Origin: Xanthobacter tagetidis
GTDB taxonomy: Bacteria > Pseudomonadota > Alphaproteobacteria > Rhizobiales > Xanthobacteraceae
NCBI RefSeq assembly: GCF_003667445.1
Contig: NZ_RCTF01000007.1
Coordinates: 169,156 to 233,155 of the forward strand
DNA length: 64,000 nucleotides
Direction of reading: 5' to 3'
The notes beneath the pieces are model-generated. The model was not told where the DNA came from. It did not search any database and saw nothing but the letters and a program-made list of their open reading frames with translations. The first letter of the stretch is position 1. Each line of letters opens with the position of its first letter. Positions 23,940 through 33,409 of this stretch are shown piece after piece. A program made the position numbers and the translations under genes.

Positions 23940-26300
23940 ATGATCCCATTGGCCCGCCTTGCGGCATGCCTGCTTTTTTGCGTTGCCGCCCCGATCGCCA
24001 CAGCACAGACCGCCACTCCGCCGCCCGGACCTCCGCCCGCGACGGCGGCGCCGGCCCAACCCAGTGCCTCGGACAGCGCCGCACCGGCGACGCTTCCCGA
24101 GACGCTGCGCGCCGATATCCGCGACCTCGTAAAGACGCTGCAGGATGACAAGGCGCGCGAGGCCTTCGTCGCCCGCCTGAGCGCATTGATCGCGGCGGAT
24201 CGCCAGGAGGCCGAGCTGCCGCTGCGCGACGACTGGCTCGCCGGCGCGACCAGCGCGCTCGGCGCGTTCTCCGGCTCCGTGCTCGGGATTGTCGCGGAGG
24301 CGGAGACGGTGCCCGCGCAGCTGAACCAGCTGTTTTCCAGCCTGTCCGACCCGTTCGTGATCGAGCGGATCGCCTGGGCGGTGGGGGTGGTTGCGGCGGT
24401 GCTGTTTGCCGCCTTGGCGGCCGAATGGGCCGTCAAGGCGCTGCTCGCGGGGTTCCGCCGGGCGGTGGAGGCGCGCGGTGGCGGCTCGTTTGCGAGCCGG
24501 GTTCTGCTCCTCCTGGTACGAACGGTGCTGGATACGCTGCCCATCGTCGCCTTCGCGGCGGCAGCCTTCGGCGTTCTGGCGGTGGTGGAGACCAGCTTCC
24601 TGGTGCGGCTTGCCGTGGTGACGGTGGTGAACGCGAACGTCCTGGCGCGGGTCATCATCGTCGGGTCCCGCGCGGTGCTCGCGCCCGATGCTGCCCGGCT
24701 GCGGCTTCTGCCCCTCGACGACGAAAGCGCCGCCTACGGCTTCCTGTGGGTGCGGCGCTTCACTCACACCGCCGTCTATGGCTACTTCCTGCTGCGCACG
24801 GCCTGGATTCTCGGCCTGTCCTTCGCCGCCTACAACGTCCTGGGCGACCTGCTCGCCCTGGTGATCGCGGGCATGGCGGTGGTCTTCATCCTGCAGGTCC
24901 GCTCCTCGGTGGCCCGGCGCCTGCGCGCATGGGCGGCGCCGAGCGGCGGCGTCGCGCGCCTGCGCAACCAGGTGGCGGACTTCTGGCACCTGCTGGCCAT
25001 CGCCTACGTCACCGCCGCCTATGTGGTGTGGGTGACCAATCTGGAGGGCGGGTTTGCCTTCCTCGCGCGGGCGACGATCCTGTCCGTGCTCACGGTGACG
25101 GCGGCGCGCCTCATTTTGTTCGCGCTGCACCGCGTGTTCGGCATGGTGTTCCGCCTCGCGCCGGAGATGCAGCTGAAATATCCGCTCCTGGAGATGCGGG
25201 CCAATCGCTACCTGCCGGCCCTGCGACAGGCCGGCCAGGCGCTGGTGGGCGCGCTCACCATCGTCGCGCTGCTGGAAATCTGGGGCGCGCGGCCGTTCGA
25301 GTGGCTCGCCTCCACCAGCGGGCAGTCGCTCCTGGCGCGCGCCATCTCCATCCTGGTGGTCGTGGCCGCGGGCTTTGCCACCTGGGAACTCGGCGCCGCC
25401 TTCGCCGAGCGGATGACCGCGCGCAACCCCACGTCCACGCGCCTGAAGACCCTGCTCCCGTTCATGATGAACGGTCTCAGGGTCGTGATCATCACCATCG
25501 GTGGGCTGATCGTGCTCTCCGAACTTGGGGTCAATATCGCCCCGCTGCTGGCGGGTGCCGGCGTGCTCGGGCTCGCCATCGGCTTCGGCGCGCAGACCCT
25601 GGTGAAGGACGTCATCACCGGGATCTTCATCCTCATGGAAGACACGCTTTCGGTGGGCGACGTGGTGGAGGTGGGCGCCCATGCGGGTCTGGTGGAGAAG
25701 ATCACCATCCGCACCGTCCACCTGCGCGACTTCGACGGCAATGTGCATTCCCTGCCGTTCGGCGAAGTGCAGACCATCAAGAACATGTCGAAGCACTTTG
25801 CCTATGCAGTGGTGGATGTCGCGATCGCCTATCGCGAGAACATCGACGAGGCGCTCGCGGTCATGGCCGAGGTCGCCCAGGACATGGCGGAGAACGGACC
25901 GCTGGCCGAGACCATCATCGGCCCGTTCGAGGTGGTGGGCGTCGAGGGCCTGAAGGAATCCTCCGTGTGGCTGCGCGGCCGCTTCAAGACCCGGCCGCTG
26001 GGGCAGTGGAACGTCCGGCGCGAATTCTACCGGCGCATCAAGGCGGCGTTCGACGCGCGCGGCTTCCAGGTGCCCTACCCGCACCAGACGGTCTATTTCG
26101 GCGAGGACAAGAAGGGCGGCGCCCCGCCGCTGCGGATGGTCCGCGGCGAGGCCGGAACCGCGCCGTCGCGCAGCCGAGCCCGCAAGGCGGAGGCCGCCGC
26201 TTCCGCCGCGACCCCCGGCCCGCTCATCGAGGAGCATCCCGGCGCGCGCGAGCGGGCGGAGGACGAGAGCGAGGCGCTGCTGCCGGCGGTGGAGAAATAG
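23940..26300 (+). CDS. Large MscS-family mechanosensitive channel
   Basis: Protein of 786 residues. A signal peptide (ending TAQT) is followed by a proline-alanine linker, a periplasmic part, and about ten membrane helices. The conserved MscS core lies around residues 520-590 (ELGVNIAPLLAGAGVLGLAIGFGAQTLVKDVITG; shortened here to its glycine-alanine pore helix GLAIGFGAQ). The cytoplasmic beta and C-terminal domains follow (DTLSVGDVVEVG, VHLRDFDGNVHSLPFG). A charged tail of about 50 residues ends the protein. Such channels open under hypo-osmotic tension. It lies alone, with no operon partner. Confidence 0.9.
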   Translation: MIPLARLAACLLFCVAAPIATAQTATPPPGPPPATAAPAQPSASDSAAPATLPETLRADIRDLVKTLQDDKAREAFVARLSALIAADRQEAELPLRDDWLAGATSALGAFSGSVLGIVAEAETVPAQLNQLFSSLSDPFVIERIAWAVGVVAAVLFAALAAEWAVKALLAGFRRAVEARGGGSFASRVLLLLVRTVLDTLPIVAFAAAAFGVLAVVETSFLVRLAVVTVVNANVLARVIIVGSRAVLAPDAARLRLLPLDDESAAYGFLWVRRFTHTAVYGYFLLRTAWILGLSFAAYNVLGDLLALVIAGMAVVFILQVRSSVARRLRAWAAPSGGVARLRNQVADFWHLLAIAYVTAAYVVWVTNLEGGFAFLARATILSVLTVTAARLILFALHRVFGMVFRLAPEMQLKYPLLEMRANRYLPALRQAGQALVGALTIVALLEIWGARPFEWLASTSGQSLLARAISILVVVAAGFATWELGAAFAERMTARNPTSTRLKTLLPFMMNGLRVVIITIGGLIVLSELGVNIAPLLAGAGVLGLAIGFGAQTLVKDVITGIFILMEDTLSVGDVVEVGAHAGLVEKITIRTVHLRDFDGNVHSLPFGEVQTIKNMSKHFAYAVVDVAIAYRENIDEALAVMAEVAQDMAENGPLAETIIGPFEVVGVEGLKESSVWLRGRFKTRPLGQWNVRREFYRRIKAAFDARGFQVPYPHQTVYFGEDKKGGAPPLRMVRGEAGTAPSRSRARKAEAAASAATPGPLIEEHPGARERAEDESEALLPAVEK

Positions 26301-26416
26301 GCGGCCACCGGCGCCCCGGCTCCGCGCCGGACGTGATGGGCGGTCGGCGTGCGGGGATTCATTTTGCGCCGATCACGCTCTAAGCTGGGGCAGGTCGTAC
26401 GGCAAAGGGGGAGACG

Positions 26417-27055
26417 GTGACGAGGCGCGCACGAAGCCCCGCCCCTGCAGAGGGTGGCGCCGCCGATGGCGCCGTCGAGACCGCGCTCCAGCCGATCCAT
26501 CGCCGCGCCGGCGCCGCCATCCGCCGCAACCGCATGGAGCGGAGCCTGACTTTGACGGAGCTGGCGGCGGCGAGCGGCATGTCGATCGCCATGCTGAGCC
26601 GGATCGAGAACGGCCAGTCGGCGGCAAGCCTCGAGGTTCTTGAGCGTCTTACCGCGGCGCTGGGCATCGGCCTTGCCGCCTTGTTCGAGGCGATCGAGGA
26701 CACGTCCGGCGCGGCGCAGCTCGTCAAGGCGTCCGACCAGATGGAGGTGGTGCGCACCGGGACGCGCCACGGCCATGTCTACAAGCTGCTGGCCTACCAG
26801 AAGGGGCCACGCAAGGCGTTCGAGCCGTTCCTGATCGAGATGGACCAGGAGAGCGACGCCCATCCGCGGTTCCAGCATCCCGGCACCGAGCTGATCTACA
26901 TGCTGAGCGGGCGCATGGAATACCGCTTCGGCGACCGGCTGTTCCTGCTGGAGCCGGGCGACAGCTTCACCTTCGCCGGGGCGGTGGTGCACGGGCCCGA
27001 GCGGCTGCTCGATCCCCCGATCCGCTTTCTCTCGATCATCGTCTATGGGGAATAG
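26417..27055 (+). CDS. XRE-cupin transcriptional regulator (PuuR-like)
   Basis: Protein of 212 residues. An N-terminal helix-turn-helix (LTLTELAAASGMSIAMLSRIENGQSAASLEVLERL) is joined to a C-terminal cupin sensor domain (HPRFQHPGTELIYMLSGRMEYRFGD, LEPGDSFTFAGAVVHGPERLL). The GTG start at 26417 follows GGGGGAGA. It converges with the FAD amine oxidoreductase gene (8 bp between stops), a pairing like PuuR/PuuB of polyamine degradation, so it may control that gene. Confidence 0.88.
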   Translation: MTRRARSPAPAEGGAADGAVETALQPIHRRAGAAIRRNRMERSLTLTELAAASGMSIAMLSRIENGQSAASLEVLERLTAALGIGLAALFEAIEDTSGAAQLVKASDQMEVVRTGTRHGHVYKLLAYQKGPRKAFEPFLIEMDQESDAHPRFQHPGTELIYMLSGRMEYRFGDRLFLLEPGDSFTFAGAVVHGPERLLDPPIRFLSIIVYGE

Positions 27056-27063
27056 GCCCGCGC

Positions 27064-28425
27064 TCAGAACCCGGTCCGGTCGCGCAGGCGATACCATCCT
27101 TCCACCAGCGGCACGCCGAGCGGCGCGAGGGCGCGCAGCGGATGGCCGGGAAAGGGCAGGTGGTCGAACGCGCTCGCGCCTTCCGGCCGCCCGAGCATGC
27201 GCAGTGCGATCTTGCGGCCGAAATGGGTGGCGCGCGACACCCCGGTGCCGCAATAGCCGAGCGCGTGGAACACCCCGTCGCGATCCTGGCCGAGATGGGG
27301 AAAGTTGTCGTGCGTGTAGCCGATGGCGCCGCTGAAGGTGTGCGTCACGGGAATCCCGCCGAGATCGGGGAAGACCGAAAGAAGCTCGCGCGCCAGATGG
27401 GCAAAAGCGGACGGCGCGCCCTCCCGCCGGAAATGGGCTGCCCGGCCGCCGAAAACGATGCGGTTCGCCCCGGGCGCGGGCCGGAAATAGAAGAACACGC
27501 GGTTGGAATTGCCGTAGACGCGGCGGCGCGGCATGGCGCGGTCCATGACCGCGTCCGGAACGGGGCCGGTGGCGATCTGCGCCGAGACGATCGGCACGAT
27601 GCGCCGGCGCAGATAGGCGCCGACGCCGGCTGTGTAGCCATTGGTCGCCACCAGCACCGCCCGCGTTTGCATCTGGTGCCCGTCGAAGCGCACCGTGTGC
27701 CCGCCCGATCCGGTCTCGATGGCCCGCACCGGTGCCCGGCTCTCCAGGCGCCCCCCGGCGGCCGCCACCCTGGCAAGGAGCCCGGCATGGTAAAGGCCGG
27801 GATCGAGGCTCGCATCGTCGGGCAGGATCGAGCCGCCGAAGAACAGGTCCGAGCCGATCTCGCGGTGCTGCTCGCCCTTGGGCACCATCTCGAAGGCGAC
27901 GCCGGCATGCCGGGCCAGATCCTCCATGTCGCGGGCCATGGCCTCGTAGTGGGCCGGCCGCATGGCGCCGCGGAAGCGCCCGCAGCGGACGAAGGCGCAG
28001 TCGATGCCCTCGTCGGCGACCAGGCGCTCGATGCCGTCCAGCATTTCGACGCCCTCGCGCAGCATCTCCTCCGCCTTGCGCGCGCCGAACATGGCGATGA
28101 GCGACGCGACGCGGAACTTCTGATTGCCGCTGCCCACCTGCCCACCGTTGCGGGTGCTGGCGCCGAACCCCAGCGGACCGGCGTCCACCACGAGGACCTG
28201 CCGCCCCGCGCGGGCGAGGATCAGGGCCGCGGACAATCCCGTGAAGCCGGAGCCCACCACCAGCACATCGGCCTGCCGCGGCAGCCGGGCGGAGAGCGGG
28301 ATGGGAAGCGCGGGATCGCGCGGCGGCGTCCGATCCCACCAGTATGGCTGACGCGCGATGGCCGCAGTCCCGGCTTGGCCGCGCGCCAAGGAGACCAGGC
28401 TCGGACCTCTCCCACCATCGTCCAT
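27064..28425 (-). CDS. FAD-dependent amine oxidoreductase (PuuB/DAO family)
   Basis: Protein of about 453 residues. The FAD-binding dinucleotide motif is VLVVGSGFTGLSAALILARAG, and the characteristic ASTRNGGQVG follows, as in gamma-glutamylputrescine oxidase-like enzymes. C-terminal FAD contacts are SGAIGYTHDNFPHLGQ and ALGYCGTGVSRATHFG. It likely oxidises a primary or secondary amine; the exact substrate is unknown. I chose the ATG at 28425; a TTG at 28473 is in frame. Clustered palindromes lie just upstream (28471-28495). Confidence 0.85.
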   Translation of the reverse strand: MDDGGRGPSLVSLARGQAGTAAIARQPYWWDRTPPRDPALPIPLSARLPRQADVLVVGSGFTGLSAALILARAGRQVLVVDAGPLGFGASTRNGGQVGSGNQKFRVASLIAMFGARKAEEMLREGVEMLDGIERLVADEGIDCAFVRCGRFRGAMRPAHYEAMARDMEDLARHAGVAFEMVPKGEQHREIGSDLFFGGSILPDDASLDPGLYHAGLLARVAAAGGRLESRAPVRAIETGSGGHTVRFDGHQMQTRAVLVATNGYTAGVGAYLRRRIVPIVSAQIATGPVPDAVMDRAMPRRRVYGNSNRVFFYFRPAPGANRIVFGGRAAHFRREGAPSAFAHLARELLSVFPDLGGIPVTHTFSGAIGYTHDNFPHLGQDRDGVFHALGYCGTGVSRATHFGRKIALRMLGRPEGASAFDHLPFPGHPLRALAPLGVPLVEGWYRLRDRTGF

Positions 28426-28470
28426 GCGCGCCCCGCCGTCATCCTGCGCCGTGTCACTTCCTATTTCATA

Positions 28471-28495
28471 CAAACTGTTTGCAGCTGAAGCAAAC
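28471..28495. promoter_or_regulatory. Overlapping palindromes, candidate operator
   Basis: CAAAC-T-GTTTG (28471-28481) overlaps GTTTGC-N7-GCAAAC (28477-28495). A further GCAAA half-site follows around 28500. They lie in the promoter region between the divergent FAD oxidoreductase and Crp/Fnr genes. Either the XRE-cupin regulator or the Crp/Fnr protein could bind; this is inference. Confidence 0.45.
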
Positions 28496-28638
28496 TTCGC
28501 AAATGATGAGCATCCGCGACAGCTTCCGGCTCGCCGGCGCGAAAATCCTCATGTGCCTGGCGGGTCCCGTCCCGCGGCATGAAGATTGCCTGACAATACC
28601 GGGACGCAGTCGCGGCATCTCTCGCGCGGTGGACGATC

Positions 28639-29364
28639 ATGAGAGCATACCCCTCACGGCCGGCGGAAGAGTTCGTCTATTTCGATCAGCTTCGGGGCGA
28701 CCCGCTGGAACTCGGCATCTTCGAGCGCCTGTCACCCGACGAGAGGCAGGCGCTGCGCGCGGCCGGGCGTCCGCTCTGGCTCAATCCCGGCCACCTGCTG
28801 TTCAGGCAGGGGACGCGGCACGGCGGCATCTTCGTCATCGAAAGTGGCCGGGTGCGCACCTTCTACACCTCGGAGCGCGGGCGCGAACTGACCATTGCCT
28901 ACTGGACGCCCAGCAATTTCGTGGGCGGGCCGGAGCTGTTCGGCCGCGGCAAGCACTGCTGGTCCGGGCAGGCGACCGAGCATTCCCAGGTGCTTTACCT
29001 GAGCGGCGACCAATTGTGCGAACTGCTGCCGCACATGCCGCTGCTCACCATGGCGCTGCTCGACGGGCTGGTCATCAAGGGCCGCTGCATGTCCAACCTG
29101 CTGCAGATGCTCGGGACGCAGAGCGCGGCCGCGCGCCTCGCCAAGGCGATCCTGGAACTGGCGGAATGCTATGGCGTGCCGGCCGCGGACGGGGTGCATC
29201 TGGAACTGCCCTACACCCACAGCGAACTCGCCGCCTTGATCGGCGTGACGCGCCAGTGGGTCACAATGACCCTCGCCAAGTTCCGCGAAGACAACGTGGT
29301 GGGCGGCGATGGCCGCAACCTTGTGATCCGTGACTGGGATGCGCTGAAGGCGCTCGACCACTGA
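28639..29364 (+). CDS. Crp/Fnr family transcriptional regulator
   Basis: Protein of 241 residues. A cyclic-nucleotide-binding fold (LWLNPGHLLFRQGTRHGGIFVIESGRVRTFY, ELTIAYWTPSNFVGGPELFG) is followed by a dimer helix and a winged helix (YTHSELAALIGVTRQWVTMTLAKF). The N-terminal iron-sulfur cysteines of Fnr are absent, so it is not a classical oxygen sensor. It lies directly upstream of the transporter-sulfatase genes in the same direction and is their likely regulator. Confidence 0.9.
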   Translation: MRAYPSRPAEEFVYFDQLRGDPLELGIFERLSPDERQALRAAGRPLWLNPGHLLFRQGTRHGGIFVIESGRVRTFYTSERGRELTIAYWTPSNFVGGPELFGRGKHCWSGQATEHSQVLYLSGDQLCELLPHMPLLTMALLDGLVIKGRCMSNLLQMLGTQSAAARLAKAILELAECYGVPAADGVHLELPYTHSELAALIGVTRQWVTMTLAKFREDNVVGGDGRNLVIRDWDALKALDH

Positions 29365-29438
29365 GTGCGACGTCGAGGTGGTATTTCAATTCAATAATTT
29401 CGACCGCTGTACTGGCGATCTGGTTCTGCTGATCTTCT

Positions 29439-29461
29439 CGGTGCAGAGCGTGTCTGCACCG
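29439..29461. other. Stem-loop between the regulator and transporter genes
   Basis: CGGTGCAGA and TCTGCACCG are perfect 9-bp arms around a 5-base loop, 75 bp after the Crp/Fnr stop. There is no T-run, so it may be a weak terminator or a protein-binding site. Confidence 0.4.
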
Positions 29462-29623
29462 ATTCCCGGCGATCTTGAAGGCGTCTGCCTAAATGCGCGC
29501 CATTGCTTGAGGCGCAGTGCAATTCCTTGACTACGGGGATTGCGACTATTCCTGCCCGACTCCTACTCTCAGATAAATTTGTTTCCTCACAGCAAAAAAC
29601 AGCAGACTTCCAGGAGCGCGCAA

Positions 29624-30862
29624 ATGGCCGATCACGAGACGCCCCTTCCGGCCCAGTCACGGCTGGATTTCTCCCGCCGCCAGTTCATGGTGCGCTCGGC
29701 GGCGACCATCGCCGGGGCGGCGGCCTCGTCCTACGGCTTCGCCTGGGGCGATCTTGCCTACGGCCAGCAGCTCTCCGGCGCACCGGTGGAGTTCAACGTC
29801 GCCATCCGGCCGGACTGGACCCAGGGCTGGTTCGGCATGATCAACCAGGAAAAGGGCTTCTGGAAAAAGTATCTGCCGGCCGGCTCCAACGTCACCTTCT
29901 CCCACCCGATCCAGGGCGGCATCGTCACCAGCGAGCTGATCGCCAACAAGAGCGTGATCGGACATAACGGCGATGCGCCCGGCCTGATCGCCACCTTCCA
30001 GCGCGAGCGCGTGGACATCCGCGCGGTCGGCATCATCGGCTCGTCGCCCTCGGGCTATGCCACCTTCCAGGTTCTGGTGCGCAAGGACGCGCCCGAGTTC
30101 GCGAATTCGAAGGAAGCGCTCAAGTGGATGGACGGCAAGAAGGTCGCCACGCCGAAGGGCTCGGCGTCCGATCGCTTCTTCCAGGACGTCCTGAAGCGCG
30201 AGGGCGTCAAGCCGGCGGAATACCTCAATCTCGCCATCGGCGTCATCACCACCAGCCTCCGGAACGGCACCATCGACGGCGCGTGCACCTGGGACCCGCA
30301 GGGCGCGGCGGTGAGCACCGTGGCCGGCGAAGGCATCGCGCGCGTGGTGGCCACCGGCTATCCCTGGAACGAGCGCGATTTCGGCACCATGGTCGCCCGC
30401 AAGGACTTCATGGACGCCAAGCCGGAGATCATGAAGGCCTGGCTGAAGTCCGAGATCGAAGCGCAGATCTGGTACTGCGATCCGCGCAACCATGACGAAG
30501 TCATCACCATCGCGCAGAAATACGTGAAGGGCCTGTCCCGTCAGGCGCTCTGGTTCTCGCTGGCCGGCCTGCTTCCCGAACCCTATTACGGCGGCCCGAT
30601 CCGGGACGAGAAGCTGTTCGTGTGGAACGACGAGATCCGCGCTGTCCAGGCCAAGGTGGTCGAGTATCTCGCCGCCAACAAGGTGATCCCGTCCTCGACC
30701 CTGCTGCCCGGTGCCGTCGACGACAGCATCGCCCGCGAAGCCATGAAGGAGATGGGCGTCTCCTCTCCGCTCGTGACCCTGAAGGCGGTGCCGCTGGACA
30801 AGGGCTATCCGCTGCTCGGCAACAAGGACCGCATCGAGGACTATGTGGCGCTGTTCAGCTGA
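29624..30862 (+). CDS. ABC transporter substrate-binding protein (NrtA/SsuA/TauA type), Tat-exported
   Basis: Protein of 412 residues. A twin-arginine signal (SRRQFMVRSAATIAGAA) precedes a type II periplasmic-binding fold of the nitrate/sulfonate/taurine class (VAIRPDWTQGWFGMINQEKGFW, GIIGSSPSGYATFQVLVRKDAP, VATPKGSASDRFFQDVL). The Tat signal implies folding before export. It starts at 29624 with AGGAGCG upstream. As first gene of a transporter-FGE-sulfatase run, it probably binds a sulfate ester or other organosulfur compound; the ligand is not proven. Confidence 0.88.
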   Translation: MADHETPLPAQSRLDFSRRQFMVRSAATIAGAAASSYGFAWGDLAYGQQLSGAPVEFNVAIRPDWTQGWFGMINQEKGFWKKYLPAGSNVTFSHPIQGGIVTSELIANKSVIGHNGDAPGLIATFQRERVDIRAVGIIGSSPSGYATFQVLVRKDAPEFANSKEALKWMDGKKVATPKGSASDRFFQDVLKREGVKPAEYLNLAIGVITTSLRNGTIDGACTWDPQGAAVSTVAGEGIARVVATGYPWNERDFGTMVARKDFMDAKPEIMKAWLKSEIEAQIWYCDPRNHDEVITIAQKYVKGLSRQALWFSLAGLLPEPYYGGPIRDEKLFVWNDEIRAVQAKVVEYLAANKVIPSSTLLPGAVDDSIAREAMKEMGVSSPLVTLKAVPLDKGYPLLGNKDRIEDYVALFS

Positions 30863-30891
30863 GCCACGACGAAAGCAGGAAAGGCCATGTC

Positions 30892-31746
30892 ATGGCAGCT
30901 CCCACTTCCTTGCCGGGTCCGGGGTCCGGCCCGGCCGGCGCCAGGCCCGCGGCCCGGTGGATTGCGTTCTTCCAGGCGATGCTCGGCATCTCGATATTCT
31001 TCCTGTCCTGGTTCCTGCTGGTGGATGTGTTTGCCGTGTGGCGCTTCGCGCAGCTTCCGAAGCTCTCGGTCAGTCTGCGCGAGATGTTCAGCCCAGATCC
31101 CACCTTCGGCGTCTCGGTATTCACCAAGGAATACTACGATCACCTGCAGGCCAGCGCCGGCCGGGTCGTCTTCGCATTCCTCATCGCGGTTTCGGCCGGC
31201 GTGGTGATCGGCATCCTGTCGGGCTGGAACCGCTGGTTTCGCGCCGTGTGCCAGCCCCTGCTGGAACTGGCGCGGCCGATCCCGGTTCTGGCCTGGATTC
31301 CGCTCGTCATCCTGGTGATGCCGTCGCGCGAGAGCGCGGTGATCGCGCTCACCTTTCTCGCCGCCTTCTTCATCACCATCCTCAACACCATGCTGGGCGT
31401 CCGCTCGATCGACGAGGTCTATTTCCGCGCCGCCCAGTCGCTCGGCTTCTCGCGCTGGGCGATCCTGCGCCACGTGGTGATCCCCGGCGCGCTGCCCTTC
31501 ATCTTCGTCGGATTGCAGATCGCCATGGCCGCCTGCTGGTTCTCGCTGGTGGCGTCGGAGATCGTCTCCGGCACGGCGGGCCTCGGATACAAGGTGTGGG
31601 AGGCCTATTACTACGTGCAGTTCGAGACCATGGTCATCATGATCCTGACGCTCGGCATCTGCGGCTACATCTCCAGCGCCATCATCCGCCGGCTCGGCGC
31701 CTATCTCATGCGCTGGCGCGGCAAGACCCTCGGAGGCGTGGCATGA
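30892..31746 (+). CDS. ABC transporter permease (first of two)
   Basis: Membrane protein of 284 residues of the SsuC/TauC/NrtB class. About six helices are present. The EAA loop, which contacts the ATPase, reads IDEVYFRAAQSLGFSRWAIL followed by HVVIPGALPF. The preceding gene ends 29 bp earlier, and the next ATPase start overlaps its stop as ATGA. Confidence 0.9.
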   Translation: MAAPTSLPGPGSGPAGARPAARWIAFFQAMLGISIFFLSWFLLVDVFAVWRFAQLPKLSVSLREMFSPDPTFGVSVFTKEYYDHLQASAGRVVFAFLIAVSAGVVIGILSGWNRWFRAVCQPLLELARPIPVLAWIPLVILVMPSRESAVIALTFLAAFFITILNTMLGVRSIDEVYFRAAQSLGFSRWAILRHVVIPGALPFIFVGLQIAMAACWFSLVASEIVSGTAGLGYKVWEAYYYVQFETMVIMILTLGICGYISSAIIRRLGAYLMRWRGKTLGGVA

Positions 31747-32567
31747 GCCGGGGCGCTCTCTCCTTCCGCGCGGTGCGCAAGGTCTACGATCCCGAGGGCA
31801 AGGCGGTGCTGGCGCTCGACGGCGTCGACCTCGACATCGCCCCCGGCGAATTCTGCGCCATCGTCGGACCCTCCGGATGCGGCAAGACCACCCTGCTGAA
31901 TGCGGTCGCCGGCTTCGAGACGCTGACCGCGGGCGCCATCCAGCTCGATGGGCGCACCATCGCCACCCCCGACGCAAGCGCGGCGCCGGGCGAGGACCGC
32001 ATCGTCGTGTTCCAGAACGGCGCGCTATTCCCCTGGCGCAGCGTGATGTGGAACATCACATGCGGCCCCGTCATGCAGGGCCGGATGAGCGAGCGCGAGG
32101 CCCGCGAGCACGGGCTGAAGCTGCTCGCCCGCGTCGGCCTCAAGGGGTGCGAGGACAAGTATCCGAACGACTTGTCCGGCGGCCAGAAGCGGCGCGTGGA
32201 AATCGTGCGCGCGCTCATCAACGACCCGGCCGTGCTGCTGCTCGACGAGCCGTTCCGGGCGCTCGACGCGCTCACCAAGAGCGTGATGCAGGAATACCTG
32301 CTGGAACTTCTGGTGCAGTTCCCGAAGACCGTGTTCTTCATCACCCACGATCTGGAGGAAGCGCTGTTCCTCGGCGACAAGGTCGTGGTGTTCACATCGC
32401 GCCCCGGCCGCATCAAGGAGGTCGTGAGCGTCGACATCCCGAAGCCGCGCAGCCACGAGGTGCTCACCTCGCCACGCTTCCTCGAGCTGAAGGCCGCGCT
32501 GTCCGCCGTGGTCCACACCGAGGCCATGCGCGCCTTCGAGGCCGGCGAGAAGGAGATGGCCCGATGA
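31743..32567 (+). CDS. ABC transporter ATP-binding protein (first of two)
   Basis: Protein of 274 residues of the SsuB/TauB/NrtD class with all nucleotide-binding motifs intact: Walker A GPSGCGKTT, Q-loop VVFQNGALFPW, signature LSGGQKRR, Walker B LLLDEP, and H-loop THD. It is translationally coupled to the permease before it (ATGA) and the permease after it (4-bp overlap). Confidence 0.93.
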   Translation: MSRGALSFRAVRKVYDPEGKAVLALDGVDLDIAPGEFCAIVGPSGCGKTTLLNAVAGFETLTAGAIQLDGRTIATPDASAAPGEDRIVVFQNGALFPWRSVMWNITCGPVMQGRMSEREAREHGLKLLARVGLKGCEDKYPNDLSGGQKRRVEIVRALINDPAVLLLDEPFRALDALTKSVMQEYLLELLVQFPKTVFFITHDLEEALFLGDKVVVFTSRPGRIKEVVSVDIPKPRSHEVLTSPRFLELKAALSAVVHTEAMRAFEAGEKEMAR

Positions 32568-33409
32568 AGTCGCTCGCCACCGCCGCATCCGCTCCATCCG
32601 CGACGCCCGCCGAAAGGGGAGTTCCGTTGTCCGCCGGGATCAGGAAATACGTCCATCGCCACTTCGACCTGGTGGTGGGGGCCGCGACCCTCATCGCCTT
32701 CTTTCTCGCCTGGCAGTTCGCGCGCCCGCTCGGCATTCCCGGCCTGTCCGCGGTCGAGCCGCCCACCAAGGTGGTGGCCGCATCCTGGGACCTCCTGTCG
32801 TCCGCCACCTTCTGGACCGCCTGCTACAAGAGCGTGCTGCGCATCCTTGCCGGCTTCGCGCTGGCGCAGATCATCGGCGTGCCGATCGGCCTGATGATGG
32901 CCACCAACCGCATGGCGTTCCACACCATCTTCCCGGTCACGGAGATCCTGCGGCCGATCCCGCCGGTGGCGTGGATCCCGGTTGCGATCATCTTCTGGCC
33001 GACCCGCGAGATGAGCACCGTGTTCATCGTCTTCCTCGGCGCCTTCTGGATCGTGCTGCTCAACACCATCGGCGGCGCCTCCACCATCGACGAGAGCTAC
33101 CGCCGCGCCGCGCTCTCGCTCGGCTCGAACCGCTGGCACCTGTTCCGCTACATCGTCCTGCCGGCGACCATGCCATCCATCGTCACCGGCATGGTGGTGG
33201 GCATGGGCATCAGCTGGGAAATGGTGGTGGCGGCGGAGATGATCGCCTCCGACACCGGCCTCGGCTACCTGCTCTGGCAGTCGTTCGAGATCAATGCCGG
33301 CGCCCAGGTCATCGTCTGCATGCTCGCCATCGGCATCGCCGGATTCGTGTCGAGCGCCCTCATCGGCCGGGTCGGCCGACTGCTCACCCCCTGGCAGGGG
33401 AGGCGCTGA
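32564..33409 (+). CDS. ABC transporter permease (second of two)
   Basis: Protein of 281 residues with about six helices and the EAA loop (IDESYRRAALSLGSNRWHLF). It is of the same class as the first permease but clearly diverged, so the channel is probably a heterodimer. The start ATG at 32564 overlaps the preceding ATPase stop, and its own stop shares a base with the next start. Confidence 0.9.
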   Translation: MKSLATAASAPSATPAERGVPLSAGIRKYVHRHFDLVVGAATLIAFFLAWQFARPLGIPGLSAVEPPTKVVAASWDLLSSATFWTACYKSVLRILAGFALAQIIGVPIGLMMATNRMAFHTIFPVTEILRPIPPVAWIPVAIIFWPTREMSTVFIVFLGAFWIVLLNTIGGASTIDESYRRAALSLGSNRWHLFRYIVLPATMPSIVTGMVVGMGISWEMVVAAEMIASDTGLGYLLWQSFEINAGAQVIVCMLAIGIAGFVSSALIGRVGRLLTPWQGRR

